Shown here: positions 17,808-25,776 of the stretch, in pieces
How the letters are laid out: each line of letters opens with the position of its first letter
Position numbering within the stretch: position 1 is the stretch's first letter
Source of the DNA: Methanolinea sp. UBA277
Lineage (GTDB): Archaea > Halobacteriota > Methanomicrobia > Methanomicrobiales > Methanospirillaceae
Direction: 5' to 3'
Assembly: GCA_002499905.1 (NCBI GenBank)
Contig: DANP01000010.1
Coordinates: 21,514 to 85,513 of the forward strand
Length of the DNA stretch: 64,000 bases
Program-made: the position numbers and the translations under genes
The notes under the pieces: generated by a model
Databases searched by the model: none
What the model saw: only the letters and a program-made list of their open reading frames with translations
Told to the model about the DNA's origin: nothing

Positions 17808-18773
17808 ATGAGGTCCGCTATTCATTCATTGTTCCGGAAACAGCCCGATATTAACGCACTGGAACGGAACGGTGATACGGACCGGCTGATCCGCCTGCTC
17901 ACCGATCCCGATCCGGACATCCAGTGGAAAGCAGCAGAAGCACTCGGGCGGATGGGTGATGCGGCAGCCCGGAAACTCATCGAGCGTACCCACCACATCA
18001 ACCGTGCGTTCCGCATCGGGGCCATCGAGGCACTCGCTGATATCCGCGAGAGTAAGGCGGTGGGGAAACTGGCCGACCTGCTCCTGATCGACGAGAGCGC
18101 CGAAGTCCGCTGGGCATCTGCCATTGCGCTGGGAGAGATCGGGGATGCGGAGGCGATCCCCGTGCTGATCGGATCACTCCGCGACCCCGACAAGTATGTC
18201 CGGTACGGGGCGACCCTGGCCCTCGACCAGCTGGGGTGGATCCCGGCCACCCCGGAGGACCGTGGATATTACCTTGCAGCTGCGCAGCGATGGGAAGACA
18301 TCCTCACTACGCCCGGAATACCGGCCGGCCCGCTCATCCACCATATCAGTGATGCCGATCCGGCTGTCAGGGTCCGTGCTGTTGAGGTTCTCGGAAAGCT
18401 CCGGACTCCGGATGCTGAGGCAGCCTGCGACACAGTCCTGAAAGATCCCAGTGGAGAGGTCCGCTGGCAGGGAATCCTCGCATTCCCGGACTGTGGCATT
18501 CCGCTCATGCACCTCCCCCGGGGGCTCTCGAGGAGGAAACGGATGCGGAAGAACCCGTATATTGCCTCGTTCCTGAACTTTTTCTTTCTCGGCCTCGGCT
18601 ACAACTACCTCGGGTTCTGGTGGGGGCTCCTCCTCTTCCAGGTCAACGTCACCGCCATCATCACCCTCGCCCTCTTCATCGGGCCGGTCATGCCCTACCT
18701 GTTCTCCTATATCATCTCGGCCGTTGCCGTTGTGCATACCTGGCACTACGTGAGGGGGTTGCCGGACCTGTGA
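17808..18773 (+). CDS. HEAT-repeat protein with C-terminal membrane segment (copy 1)
   Basis: A 321-residue protein. Residues about 15-230 are PBS-lyase-type HEAT repeats, each about 31 residues with the pattern D-x-VR-x-x-A-x-x-ALG. After a basic patch (RRKRMRKNP) come two or three hydrophobic helices (about 245-315) containing GLGYNYLGFWWGLLLF. The repeats probably form a cytoplasmic protein-binding scaffold held at the membrane. It is a close paralogue of the next gene, in the same order and length. No specific function is recognised. Confidence 0.75.
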   Translation: MRSAIHSLFRKQPDINALERNGDTDRLIRLLTDPDPDIQWKAAEALGRMGDAAARKLIERTHHINRAFRIGAIEALADIRESKAVGKLADLLLIDESAEVRWASAIALGEIGDAEAIPVLIGSLRDPDKYVRYGATLALDQLGWIPATPEDRGYYLAAAQRWEDILTTPGIPAGPLIHHISDADPAVRVRAVEVLGKLRTPDAEAACDTVLKDPSGEVRWQGILAFPDCGIPLMHLPRGLSRRKRMRKNPYIASFLNFFFLGLGYNYLGFWWGLLLFQVNVTAIITLALFIGPVMPYLFSYIISAVAVVHTWHYVRGLPDL

Positions 18774-18840
18774 CGCCGGAGCATCCCGGTCTGGGCGGCC
18801 GGAAAGGAGCCATCCGGGCCGCATCAGGAGGGCCGGGCAG

Positions 18841-19800
18841 ATGGTGATCCCCTGGAATCTCTCCACCAGTGCTGCGGACATCAGGGAGATGAAAGACCGC
18901 CGGGATTATCGCGGGCTGATCAGAGCGCTCCGGAACCGCGATCTTGACATTCAGTGGCAGGCATCCACTGCACTCGCGGAGCTCGGCACAGAGGGAATGG
19001 ACCACCTTCTCTCCGGTCTCCGCACCCGGAACAAGGATATCCGGCTGGGAATCATCGAGGCCCTGGGGGAGATCCGTGACCCGCGGGCGGTCGATCCCCT
19101 CATCGCCCTGCTCTCTGACCGGAACAACGAGATCCGATGGGAGGCGGCGCTGGCCCTGGGAGAGATCCGGGATTCCCGTGCCATTGAACCGCTCCGGGAA
19201 GCGCTCCTTGATCCGGACCGGTACGTCCGGTACGGTGCGGCGGTCGCACTCGAGCAGCTGGGGTGGTCGGCAGGAAGCCCTGAGGAGCACGCGTATATCC
19301 TCGCCGGAAAACAGGACTGGAAATCCCTCTCGGTGCTGGGGGTGCCTGCTGTCAGGGCACTGTCCTTTGCGGCACGGGATCTCGAGAAGAGCGTCAGGAT
19401 CAGCGCTATCCGGGTCCTTGGGCAGATCGGTGATGAGAAGTCCATCCCCACCATCTACGGGGCCCTCCGCGACCCTGAGGATCAGGTACGCTGGGAGGCG
19501 GTCATGGCAGCCCCGAAGTGCGGCATCTCCCCAAAATTCCTTCCACGGGGGCTATCAAAACGGCCGCGGACCCGGAAGAATCCGCTCATCGCCGGGTTCC
19601 TGAACTTTGTCCTCCCGGGGATCGGGTACTTCTGGCTCGGAAAATGGTGGGGGGTGCTCATCTTCCAGATCGATATCTACACGACGGTCTGGATCTACCA
19701 GACGCAGGGAGAGATTGCCGCCCTCGACGTCCTCCTCCCGCTCTACCTGATCCTCGCCATCCACGCGTGGTATATCGCACGCCGGATACCTGAATTCTGA
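18841..19800 (+). CDS. HEAT-repeat protein with C-terminal membrane segment (copy 2)
   Basis: A 319-residue tandem paralogue of the preceding gene. It has the same HEAT repeats (for example DPDRYVRYGAAVALEQLGW), the same basic patch before the membrane part (RPRTRKNP) and a matching GIGYFWLGKWWGVLIF segment. A good Shine-Dalgarno sequence (AGGAGG, about 18826-18831) precedes the ATG. The two genes are 67 nt apart and probably co-transcribed. Function unknown. Confidence 0.75.
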   Translation: MVIPWNLSTSAADIREMKDRRDYRGLIRALRNRDLDIQWQASTALAELGTEGMDHLLSGLRTRNKDIRLGIIEALGEIRDPRAVDPLIALLSDRNNEIRWEAALALGEIRDSRAIEPLREALLDPDRYVRYGAAVALEQLGWSAGSPEEHAYILAGKQDWKSLSVLGVPAVRALSFAARDLEKSVRISAIRVLGQIGDEKSIPTIYGALRDPEDQVRWEAVMAAPKCGISPKFLPRGLSKRPRTRKNPLIAGFLNFVLPGIGYFWLGKWWGVLIFQIDIYTTVWIYQTQGEIAALDVLLPLYLILAIHAWYIARRIPEF

Positions 19801-19840
19801 GAACAAGGGGGGGGACATATCCGCCGGCACCGGACGGCGG

Positions 19841-20131
19841 TTACTCTTCAACGAATTTTTTCAGTTCGGCGAACATGTAGTCCTGCACTTCTTCCACGAC
19901 CTCCCGCTTTCCGCGGAATGCCAGGAGCTCGCGCTCTTCCCCTTCCATGTTGGCAAAATAGAGCCGTTCTTTCCGGGGAACCAGTTCGACATCGAATTTC
20001 TGGATGATATCCATGATCAGTTTCCGGGGCACTCCGGGAGGGATCAACAGGTCGAACAGCTGTTCTTCAGTCTCACCGCTCTCCTGCCCGGGAGGATTGC
20101 CCGTCTCATCGTTCTGCATATTCTCGGCCAT
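19841..20131 (-). CDS. small conserved acidic protein downstream of methanogenesis marker 14
   Basis: A 96-residue acidic protein with no membrane helix or metal motif that I can name. The first 25 residues are low-complexity; the remainder (LIPPGVPRKLIMDIIQKFDVELVPRKERLYF) looks like a compact alpha/beta domain. It lies 19 nt after the marker 14 gene on the same strand, with a GGAAGGTGAG Shine-Dalgarno region. It is therefore probably co-transcribed and may act with it. Function unknown. Confidence 0.65.
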   Translation of the reverse strand: MAENMQNDETGNPPGQESGETEEQLFDLLIPPGVPRKLIMDIIQKFDVELVPRKERLYFANMEGEERELLAFRGKREVVEEVQDYMFAELKKFVEE

Positions 20132-20150
20132 AAGTATCGTCTCACCTTCC

Positions 20151-21650
20151 TTATTTTCCTATCTTTATTCGCCGGGCCATGATGCATGGCCCGCCCCGGA
20201 TACCCCCGATCGGGTTCTTGGGCTTGCCGAGGGAGTTCATGCACCGGCCCATCAGAGCCGCCCCGCGGGCAAGACCATCGTCGACGAACACGATCCGGTC
20301 ATTGGGACTGTCAAAGAGCCCCCGTTCCGCAACTCCTTCAACGATATACTCCGGTTTCCTCCCCGAGATCGCCGCCCGGCCGGTGAACCCGATGGTGCTG
20401 TTGGGGAAAATCAGCCCCTCCTCTTTCGAGACATCGATCAGCCGGAGTGCCATACCGGCGCACACCCTGTCGATCACATCGTTGAGGAGGCTCAGGCTGT
20501 GAGTCTTGTAGATCTCTGCCCCGATCTCCAACAGCCCGGGAAGGTTGCTTCCGTTCTCTCCGGCATCACAGCCGATGAGCGCCACGCCCGATTCTTTTGC
20601 AACGTCGGCATACACCGGAACCCTGCCGAATCGCCGCCGTTCAGGGGGGACGATCCGGATATCGATAAGCTCGTGGCACCGTCTGACGTACTCCTTCACT
20701 GCATCGCTCTGCCCTTTCAGGGAGAACTCGGTCACCACGCTACGGTCACCAAAGACATCCAGCGCGGTCCCGGTCCTGGAATCGACGAGTCCCGTTCCCT
20801 TGATGATGGCATCAGGGATCGCCCCTGCCAGACCGCAGAAGTTCCCGATGGTCTTGGCGAACGGGTTCAGGTCACCGGGTGCGACATCGCTCGTGATCCG
20901 GCCATCGAGCGTGGTGCCGAAATCGATGGAGACACAGGGATTCCGGAAGTCGACCGGGGTCCACTTGGCACCCTCCTTGATACCCGCCATGGCGAGCTCC
21001 CCTTCCATCTCGTTTGCCACCATCTCCACCCCGGTGCTCCCCACCGGGGGGATAACCCCTGCCACTGCGCCGACGAACACGACTTTGTCGGCGTAGCTGA
21101 AGGGCTGGAGCGTCTGCGACTGGTTGGCCTTCGACATGGGGGGTGTCATCTTTTTTGGCGGGACGCCGGCATTCAGGCACCCGTTGGCCAGGGCAAGAAC
21201 AAAGATGCCCACCTGATCCGGGGAGTCCATGGCCGCCACGACACCGGTACTCCGTACCACGAAATTGAGATCCTTCTTGATATCGAGGTGCGCCTCCTCG
21301 TGGCACTGGATGAGGGTGTCGCGAACGAGATCGGTCACCGATTCCTTGGTGAGCTTCGTCCCGTCCAGGGTCTCACCGAAGATCTCCTCGCCCGGTTTCG
21401 GTTTCCGGACATCCCTGCTCATCTTCACCGTTTTATTGATGACATAGGACATTCCGGTCTCGAGGTTCACACCGGTCAGAATGCACTTCGTGGTGGTATT
21501 GCCCATCTCCACTGAGGCCACGATAAAATAGGGTTTCACCTTGTACTCGGGAATGTATACACCGGCCCCGTGCGCAATGGAGGGAGGAGGGGGGCTTTCC
21601 ACGATATGAGGGCGTGGTTTAAAAAAGCGATCAAAAAAGCGTGCGCACAT
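20151..21650 (-). CDS. methanogenesis marker protein 14
   Basis: A 499-residue protein of a family found in methanogens. The N-terminal PPPPSIAHGAGVYIPEYKVKPYFIVAS segment and VEMGNTTTKCILTG, a phosphate-1-type motif of the actin/Hsp70/sugar kinase (ASKHA) fold, are characteristic. A second ATPase-like segment, VSIDFGTTLDGRI, follows mid-protein. The role is unknown. The ASKHA fold links it to corrinoid-protein reactivators such as the AcsV/RACo protein encoded 2-5 kb away, so a reductive-activation role is possible but unproven. The ATG at 21650 begins MCARFFDRFFKPRPHIVES. Confidence 0.88.
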   Translation of the reverse strand: MCARFFDRFFKPRPHIVESPPPPSIAHGAGVYIPEYKVKPYFIVASVEMGNTTTKCILTGVNLETGMSYVINKTVKMSRDVRKPKPGEEIFGETLDGTKLTKESVTDLVRDTLIQCHEEAHLDIKKDLNFVVRSTGVVAAMDSPDQVGIFVLALANGCLNAGVPPKKMTPPMSKANQSQTLQPFSYADKVVFVGAVAGVIPPVGSTGVEMVANEMEGELAMAGIKEGAKWTPVDFRNPCVSIDFGTTLDGRITSDVAPGDLNPFAKTIGNFCGLAGAIPDAIIKGTGLVDSRTGTALDVFGDRSVVTEFSLKGQSDAVKEYVRRCHELIDIRIVPPERRRFGRVPVYADVAKESGVALIGCDAGENGSNLPGLLEIGAEIYKTHSLSLLNDVIDRVCAGMALRLIDVSKEEGLIFPNSTIGFTGRAAISGRKPEYIVEGVAERGLFDSPNDRIVFVDDGLARGAALMGRCMNSLGKPKNPIGGIRGGPCIMARRIKIGK

Positions 21651-21812
21651 ATGATCGAATGTCAGGCGAGAGTTCCCTTATATCTTTCGATTTCCCCCCT
21701 TTCCTCCTCACGTTCCGGTCTTTTTCCATCCCGGGAGGAGGAAATGCGGGAAAAATTCTCCTGCCAGAGGAATTTTTATTATCGGGCGGCATCATAGGGA
21801 CATGAGCTGTGC

Positions 21813-22058
21813 ATGAAGTCTGTTTCCTGGAGGATGCTCATCGGGATCGTGGTCGCGATCATCCTCATCCTCCTCATCATTGTGCTGGTTGCCGCGGCCC
21901 TCCTCCTCTCAACTGGTAATCCACCCGAAGGTGAGATCTCGGGAGTGTACGGACTCGTGTATTCCGTCGAGTCTGCGCTGATCGGGATCATCAACGGGGT
22001 TGCCGGGTGGATTGACTACATCGCAGGACAGATCCAGCGGCTTGCAGGAGCCATGTAG
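21813..22058 (+). CDS. small membrane protein
   Basis: An 81-residue protein with a strong N-terminal hydrophobic helix (residues 8-33, rich in Ile/Leu/Val) and a weaker amphipathic C-terminal half. No family is recognised. A TATA-like TTTTTATTA (21773-21781) lies about 32 nt upstream, giving a nearly leaderless mRNA. It is convergent with the cooC/acsF gene (3-nt gap). Confidence 0.55.
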   Translation: MKSVSWRMLIGIVVAIILILLIIVLVAAALLLSTGNPPEGEISGVYGLVYSVESALIGIINGVAGWIDYIAGQIQRLAGAM

Positions 22059-22061
22059 GCA

Positions 22062-22832
22062 TCAGGACCGGTGCTGCCGCTCCTTTTCTTCTGCCATCCT
22101 GATGATCGTCCCGGCAAGCCGCTCCACCGCCGCCCGGGCCGGGGAGTCCGGCGGGAGAGCACCGACCGGACTTCCCTGGACATCAGCCTCCTCGATCGCA
22201 GGATCTTCAGGAATCACCACCGGGGCCTCGAACGCAGCGGGAAGCTCATCGCTCGTTGTGCCCTTCCAGCGGTTCAGTACGAGTCTGACCGGGGTGGCTG
22301 CGAGTCCGAGCGACCGGGCAAGGTTCCGGATCCGTATGGCGGTCCGGACACCGCGGGCCCCGGGATCACTCACGATCAGCAGGAGGTCGGGGATCCCGAG
22401 GGTCCCCCGGGCAAGGTGCTCCATGCCGGCCTCGTTGTCTATGACCATGAACCGGTAGTCCCGTTCCAGGAGCTGCATGCTGGTGGTGAGCAGGTCGTTT
22501 GCAAAACAGTAGCACCCGGCCCCCTCCGGCCTCCCCATGGCAATCAGGTCAAAACCCACCGATTCGACCAGTGATTTCCTGAAGCGGAGGCTGATAAAGT
22601 CGGTACGGTTCATCCCCGGCGGTATCTGCTCGGTGAAGGCATCTTCCCGCAGAGATCCTAGGGTCTCGTGGACTTCAACCCCCAGTGCTTCGTGGAGGTT
22701 GAAATTGGGGTCGGCATCGACCGCAAGCACGGGTACCTGTCCGGAGCTGATGAGGGACCGTACCAGCAGGGCGGCCACCGTGGTCTTCCCGGTCCCCCCT
22801 TTGCCGGAGATAGCGACAGAGAACGGCCTCAT
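22062..22832 (-). CDS. CooC/AcsF-type nickel-insertion ATPase
   Basis: A 256-residue MinD-family ATPase with the deviant Walker A KGGTGKT (residues 11-17) and the CYC pair (Cys107, Cys109) typical of CooC and AcsF. CooC inserts nickel into CO dehydrogenase; AcsF does so for acetyl-CoA synthase. It is the last gene of the acs operon and overlaps the core metE gene by an ATGA. Since the operon encodes ACS but no CODH, the AcsF role (A-cluster maturation) is the better guess. Confidence 0.85.
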   Translation of the reverse strand: MRPFSVAISGKGGTGKTTVAALLVRSLISSGQVPVLAVDADPNFNLHEALGVEVHETLGSLREDAFTEQIPPGMNRTDFISLRFRKSLVESVGFDLIAMGRPEGAGCYCFANDLLTTSMQLLERDYRFMVIDNEAGMEHLARGTLGIPDLLLIVSDPGARGVRTAIRIRNLARSLGLAATPVRLVLNRWKGTTSDELPAAFEAPVVIPEDPAIEEADVQGSPVGALPPDSPARAAVERLAGTIIRMAEEKERQHRS

Positions 22833-23866
22833 CCGGAATACTCCTCCCTGATCCGCAGAGAGAGTGTCCGTGCGGCATGCATGATCCGGAAGGCCGTTTC
22901 CTCGTCCCCGGACTGGATGCCGCAGGTAGGGGTGATGATCGACTGGCGGTAGAAGATTTCAGGGGAGCAGAAGCCGGTGACCTGGTCCCGGATGCCGGCG
23001 AAGACGTGGTACAGCTGTTCATCTGTGCACTCCCTGAACAGATCAGGCTGCGAGGGGACGATCCCCCAGGCAACGATCCCGCCTCCCTCAAGGTATCCCG
23101 CCAGTTCATCAGGGTAGAGCAGGAACTCCCGGGCGACGGTATAGGCATCAAAGGAGATGAGGGAGGGGGAAAGGCTCATCACGAACTCCCAGTCGGTGTT
23201 GGAACAGCAGTGGATCCCGAGCCCACCCCCGACCATACCGGCGATGTCATGCCAGCCTGCGGCCACCGAGTCGCGGCTGACGGGGACCACTGACGAACCG
23301 AGGGATGCGAAGTAGGGTTCATTCAGGACCACCAGGGTCCCGGTGACTCCCGGGAACCGGAGCATCGCCTGTTCGCACCACCGTGCCCGCAGCGCGATCA
23401 TCTTTCCCAGCACATCGGCAAACTGGTCGTCATAGTAGATCGGGCGCCGGCTCTCATCGACCACCTGCATTCCGAAAGTTACCGGCCCTGTCACCTGGAC
23501 TTTCAGGAAGAGGGATCCGGAGAAATCACGCCTTGCCATCTCGGAGAACCCTGAGTAGTATTCGGGGGTAAAGGAGTAAGGAGCGGTATTCTGCTCCATG
23601 AAATCGAGGTAGATCTGCTCCATCTCAGCAGCCAGATCCCGGGCGGAATCGACCCGGAGTTTTCCGTCACGCACCACGCCACCCGGGAGACGGGCGGAAT
23701 CGTTGAATACAATGGTCTCCAGGAGGCCGCGGTTAGGCAGGGTGGGAATGTAGGGAATCTCCGGAAAGAGGGAGAGGACTTCATCGCAGGCCTGCCGGGG
23801 ATCGGTGTGGGGCAGGGCCCCGATACCCGTTGCACGGCTCTCCGGTGGGGGAAGCAGCGAACTCAT
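22829..23866 (-). CDS. core MetE-type (folate-independent) methionine synthase
   Basis: A 345-residue protein equal to the catalytic barrel of cobalamin-independent methionine synthase without its N-terminal folate-recruiting half. Zinc ligands are visible: the H-C-C cluster (His219, Cys221) and Cys315 in ITPTCGIQSG, with Asp240 in LISFDAY close to where MetE has a glutamate. Such core MetE proteins (MesA-MesD families) take methyl groups from corrinoid donors; the MesB group uses the Wood-Ljungdahl corrinoid iron-sulfur protein. Here the gene sits in an operon with that protein, overlapping acsV and cooC/acsF by ATGA at both ends. The ATG at 23866 is preceded by a strong GGAGGGG Shine-Dalgarno sequence. 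A uroporphyrinogen-decarboxylase-like methyltransferase is the alternative. Confidence 0.75.
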   Translation of the reverse strand: MSSLLPPPESRATGIGALPHTDPRQACDEVLSLFPEIPYIPTLPNRGLLETIVFNDSARLPGGVVRDGKLRVDSARDLAAEMEQIYLDFMEQNTAPYSFTPEYYSGFSEMARRDFSGSLFLKVQVTGPVTFGMQVVDESRRPIYYDDQFADVLGKMIALRARWCEQAMLRFPGVTGTLVVLNEPYFASLGSSVVPVSRDSVAAGWHDIAGMVGGGLGIHCCSNTDWEFVMSLSPSLISFDAYTVAREFLLYPDELAGYLEGGGIVAWGIVPSQPDLFRECTDEQLYHVFAGIRDQVTGFCSPEIFYRQSIITPTCGIQSGDEETAFRIMHAARTLSLRIREEYSG

Positions 23867-25770
23867 GGTGCACCCCTCCTCAGCCGGCACTTCTCAAGCA
23901 TCTCCTCCACCACGGGGAAGAGGGAGAGATCGGTATGCGGAAGGAAACAGCTCCCGGTATATTCATCCATGAACGACGGTTCGGCATTCAGCTCGATATA
24001 GGCAATTTTTCTGGCAATTTCATCGAGGAATTTTTTCTTCCGGCGATTGAGGAGGGCAAGGTTGGCTCCCTCGATGGCACCGTTGCCGATGGGAGCGATC
24101 CGCTCGACCGGCACTTCGGGAATGAGGCCAATCACGATGGCATTCTCCTTGCTGATGAAGTTGCCAAACGCACCGGAGAAGTAGATGTGCGAGATCTCGT
24201 CACGCGTGATCCCGGCCTGGTTCATCAGGGTCAGGCAGGCGGCGAGGATGGATGCCTTGCTCATGATGAGGGCCTTGACATCGTTCTCGGTGATCACGAT
24301 GTCCTTGCCGATACCGGTCTCTTCCTTCCATGCAACCACAAACTCGGGAACCTGCCGGCCGGCCCTGATCCGCTCATGATCGATTGCCATGTTGATCCTG
24401 CCGGTCCGGTCGATGATGCACGCCCGGAGGAGTTCGGCCAGGAGGTCGATCAAGCCGGATCCGCAGAGTCCCTTCGGCTTTACATGCTGGATGGTCCGGT
24501 AGGCGGGTGTGAGCGTCTCGAGATCGAGAGAGATCTGCTCGATGGCCCCGGCATTCGCCCGCATGCCGAAGAGCACCTCGCCCCCCTCGAGGGCCGGGCC
24601 GGCAGCACCGGCACAGGCAAACATCCAGTCCCGGTTCCCGAGCACCACCTCGAAGTTGGTCCCGATGTCGATCAGGAGGGAGATCTCCTCGCTTTCGGCC
24701 ATTCCTGATGCAAGGATATCGGCAATGATATCACCCCCGATGAAATCGCTCACCGCCGGGAAGATGAAGAGGCCCGAGTTCTCGCCCACATCGAGGCCGG
24801 CTCGTGTGGCGGCGGCAGTGAGGTAGCGTCTCACCACCGGGACGTAGGGCTCCTCGATCATGTAGGCAGGATCGATCTCCATGAGGATGTGGGTCATGAT
24901 GGTGTTTCCCGCGACAACGACTTCGTAGATATCGTCCCGGTCCACCCCGGCATTGTTGGCCGCTTCGGTGAGGGCGGCATTGATGCTCTCTGCGGCGAGA
25001 GACTGGAGCTTTTTCAGGCCCCCCTTCCGGGCAAAGGTGACCCGGGAGAGGATATCCTCGCCACAGCTGATCTGGCGGTTGTAGTTCGAGGCGACACCCG
25101 CAATGCTGCCGTCGATAAGGTTCCGGATGAAGACCACAATTGTGGTGGTGCCGAGATCCACGGCAGCACCGTAGCAGGAGGCGGTGGTATCCCCTTTCTC
25201 GATATCGATCAGGCGATACCCTCCCGGGACGAGCACCACAGTCGCCGTCACCTTCCACCCGCTCTCCCGCAGCACCCGGGGGATCCGGCGGATGACTTCG
25301 AGGGGGGCGTAGATATCGCCTTCTTTTGGCCCCCCCGACTTCTCGATCCCCCACAGGAGGCGGGTGAGATCGGGTGAGGGATCATCAAGGCTGGGGGGGG
25401 AGAGGGTCAGGGCATACTTCCAGACCGCCGGGTTGAGCTCGGTGGTGATCCCCATGACATCGATCAGGATTTTCTGCTCCTGGACAATGGATTCTTCGGG
25501 AATGAGAACCCGCATGTCTTCCGTTACGACGGTCTGGCAGGCAAGGCAGGCCCCGGCATCCAGTTCTTCGGCCGAGTAGAACTTTCCGTACTTCTCGCGG
25601 TCAAAGTCGTACCTGCCGCTCTTCACGTACACCGTGCACTTTCCGCACTTTCCCTGGCCGCCGCACACGACGTTCATGTGGATCCCCGCCTGCTGGGCGG
25701 CATGGAGGATGGTGCTTCCGCTCTTCACCTCCGCCTTCCTGAAACTCGGGAGGAACGTGACGGTCGGCAT
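23863..25770 (-). CDS. acsV: corrinoid protein reductive activator (RACo), ASKHA ATPase with 2Fe-2S domain
   Basis: RACo uses ATP to return oxidised Co(II) of the corrinoid iron-sulfur protein to Co(I). The 635-residue protein has a plant-type ferredoxin domain (Cys36, Cys42, Cys45 and Cys78; Cys75 nearby), a linker, and a large actin-like part with GAAVDLGTTTIVVFI, LLIDIGTNFEVVLG and IYFSGAFGNF. Domain order and length match the bacterial acsV product. It follows acsC with a 6-nt gap. Methanogens usually reactivate their Cdh corrinoid protein with other, smaller proteins, so this is a bacterial-type trait. Confidence 0.88.
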   Translation of the reverse strand: MPTVTFLPSFRKAEVKSGSTILHAAQQAGIHMNVVCGGQGKCGKCTVYVKSGRYDFDREKYGKFYSAEELDAGACLACQTVVTEDMRVLIPEESIVQEQKILIDVMGITTELNPAVWKYALTLSPPSLDDPSPDLTRLLWGIEKSGGPKEGDIYAPLEVIRRIPRVLRESGWKVTATVVLVPGGYRLIDIEKGDTTASCYGAAVDLGTTTIVVFIRNLIDGSIAGVASNYNRQISCGEDILSRVTFARKGGLKKLQSLAAESINAALTEAANNAGVDRDDIYEVVVAGNTIMTHILMEIDPAYMIEEPYVPVVRRYLTAAATRAGLDVGENSGLFIFPAVSDFIGGDIIADILASGMAESEEISLLIDIGTNFEVVLGNRDWMFACAGAAGPALEGGEVLFGMRANAGAIEQISLDLETLTPAYRTIQHVKPKGLCGSGLIDLLAELLRACIIDRTGRINMAIDHERIRAGRQVPEFVVAWKEETGIGKDIVITENDVKALIMSKASILAACLTLMNQAGITRDEISHIYFSGAFGNFISKENAIVIGLIPEVPVERIAPIGNGAIEGANLALLNRRKKKFLDEIARKIAYIELNAEPSFMDEYTGSCFLPHTDLSLFPVVEEMLEKCRLRRGAP

Positions 25771-25776
25771 ACAGCT

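Noticed and set aside
17651..17854. 67-residue ORF over the anchor repeat
   Set aside because: It is out of frame with the conserved anchor peptide; the real signal is a gene remnant.
20004..21515. 503-residue plus-strand ORF opposite marker 14
   Set aside because: The minus strand encodes a well-conserved methanogen protein; the opposite frame is His/Gly/Asp-rich noise.
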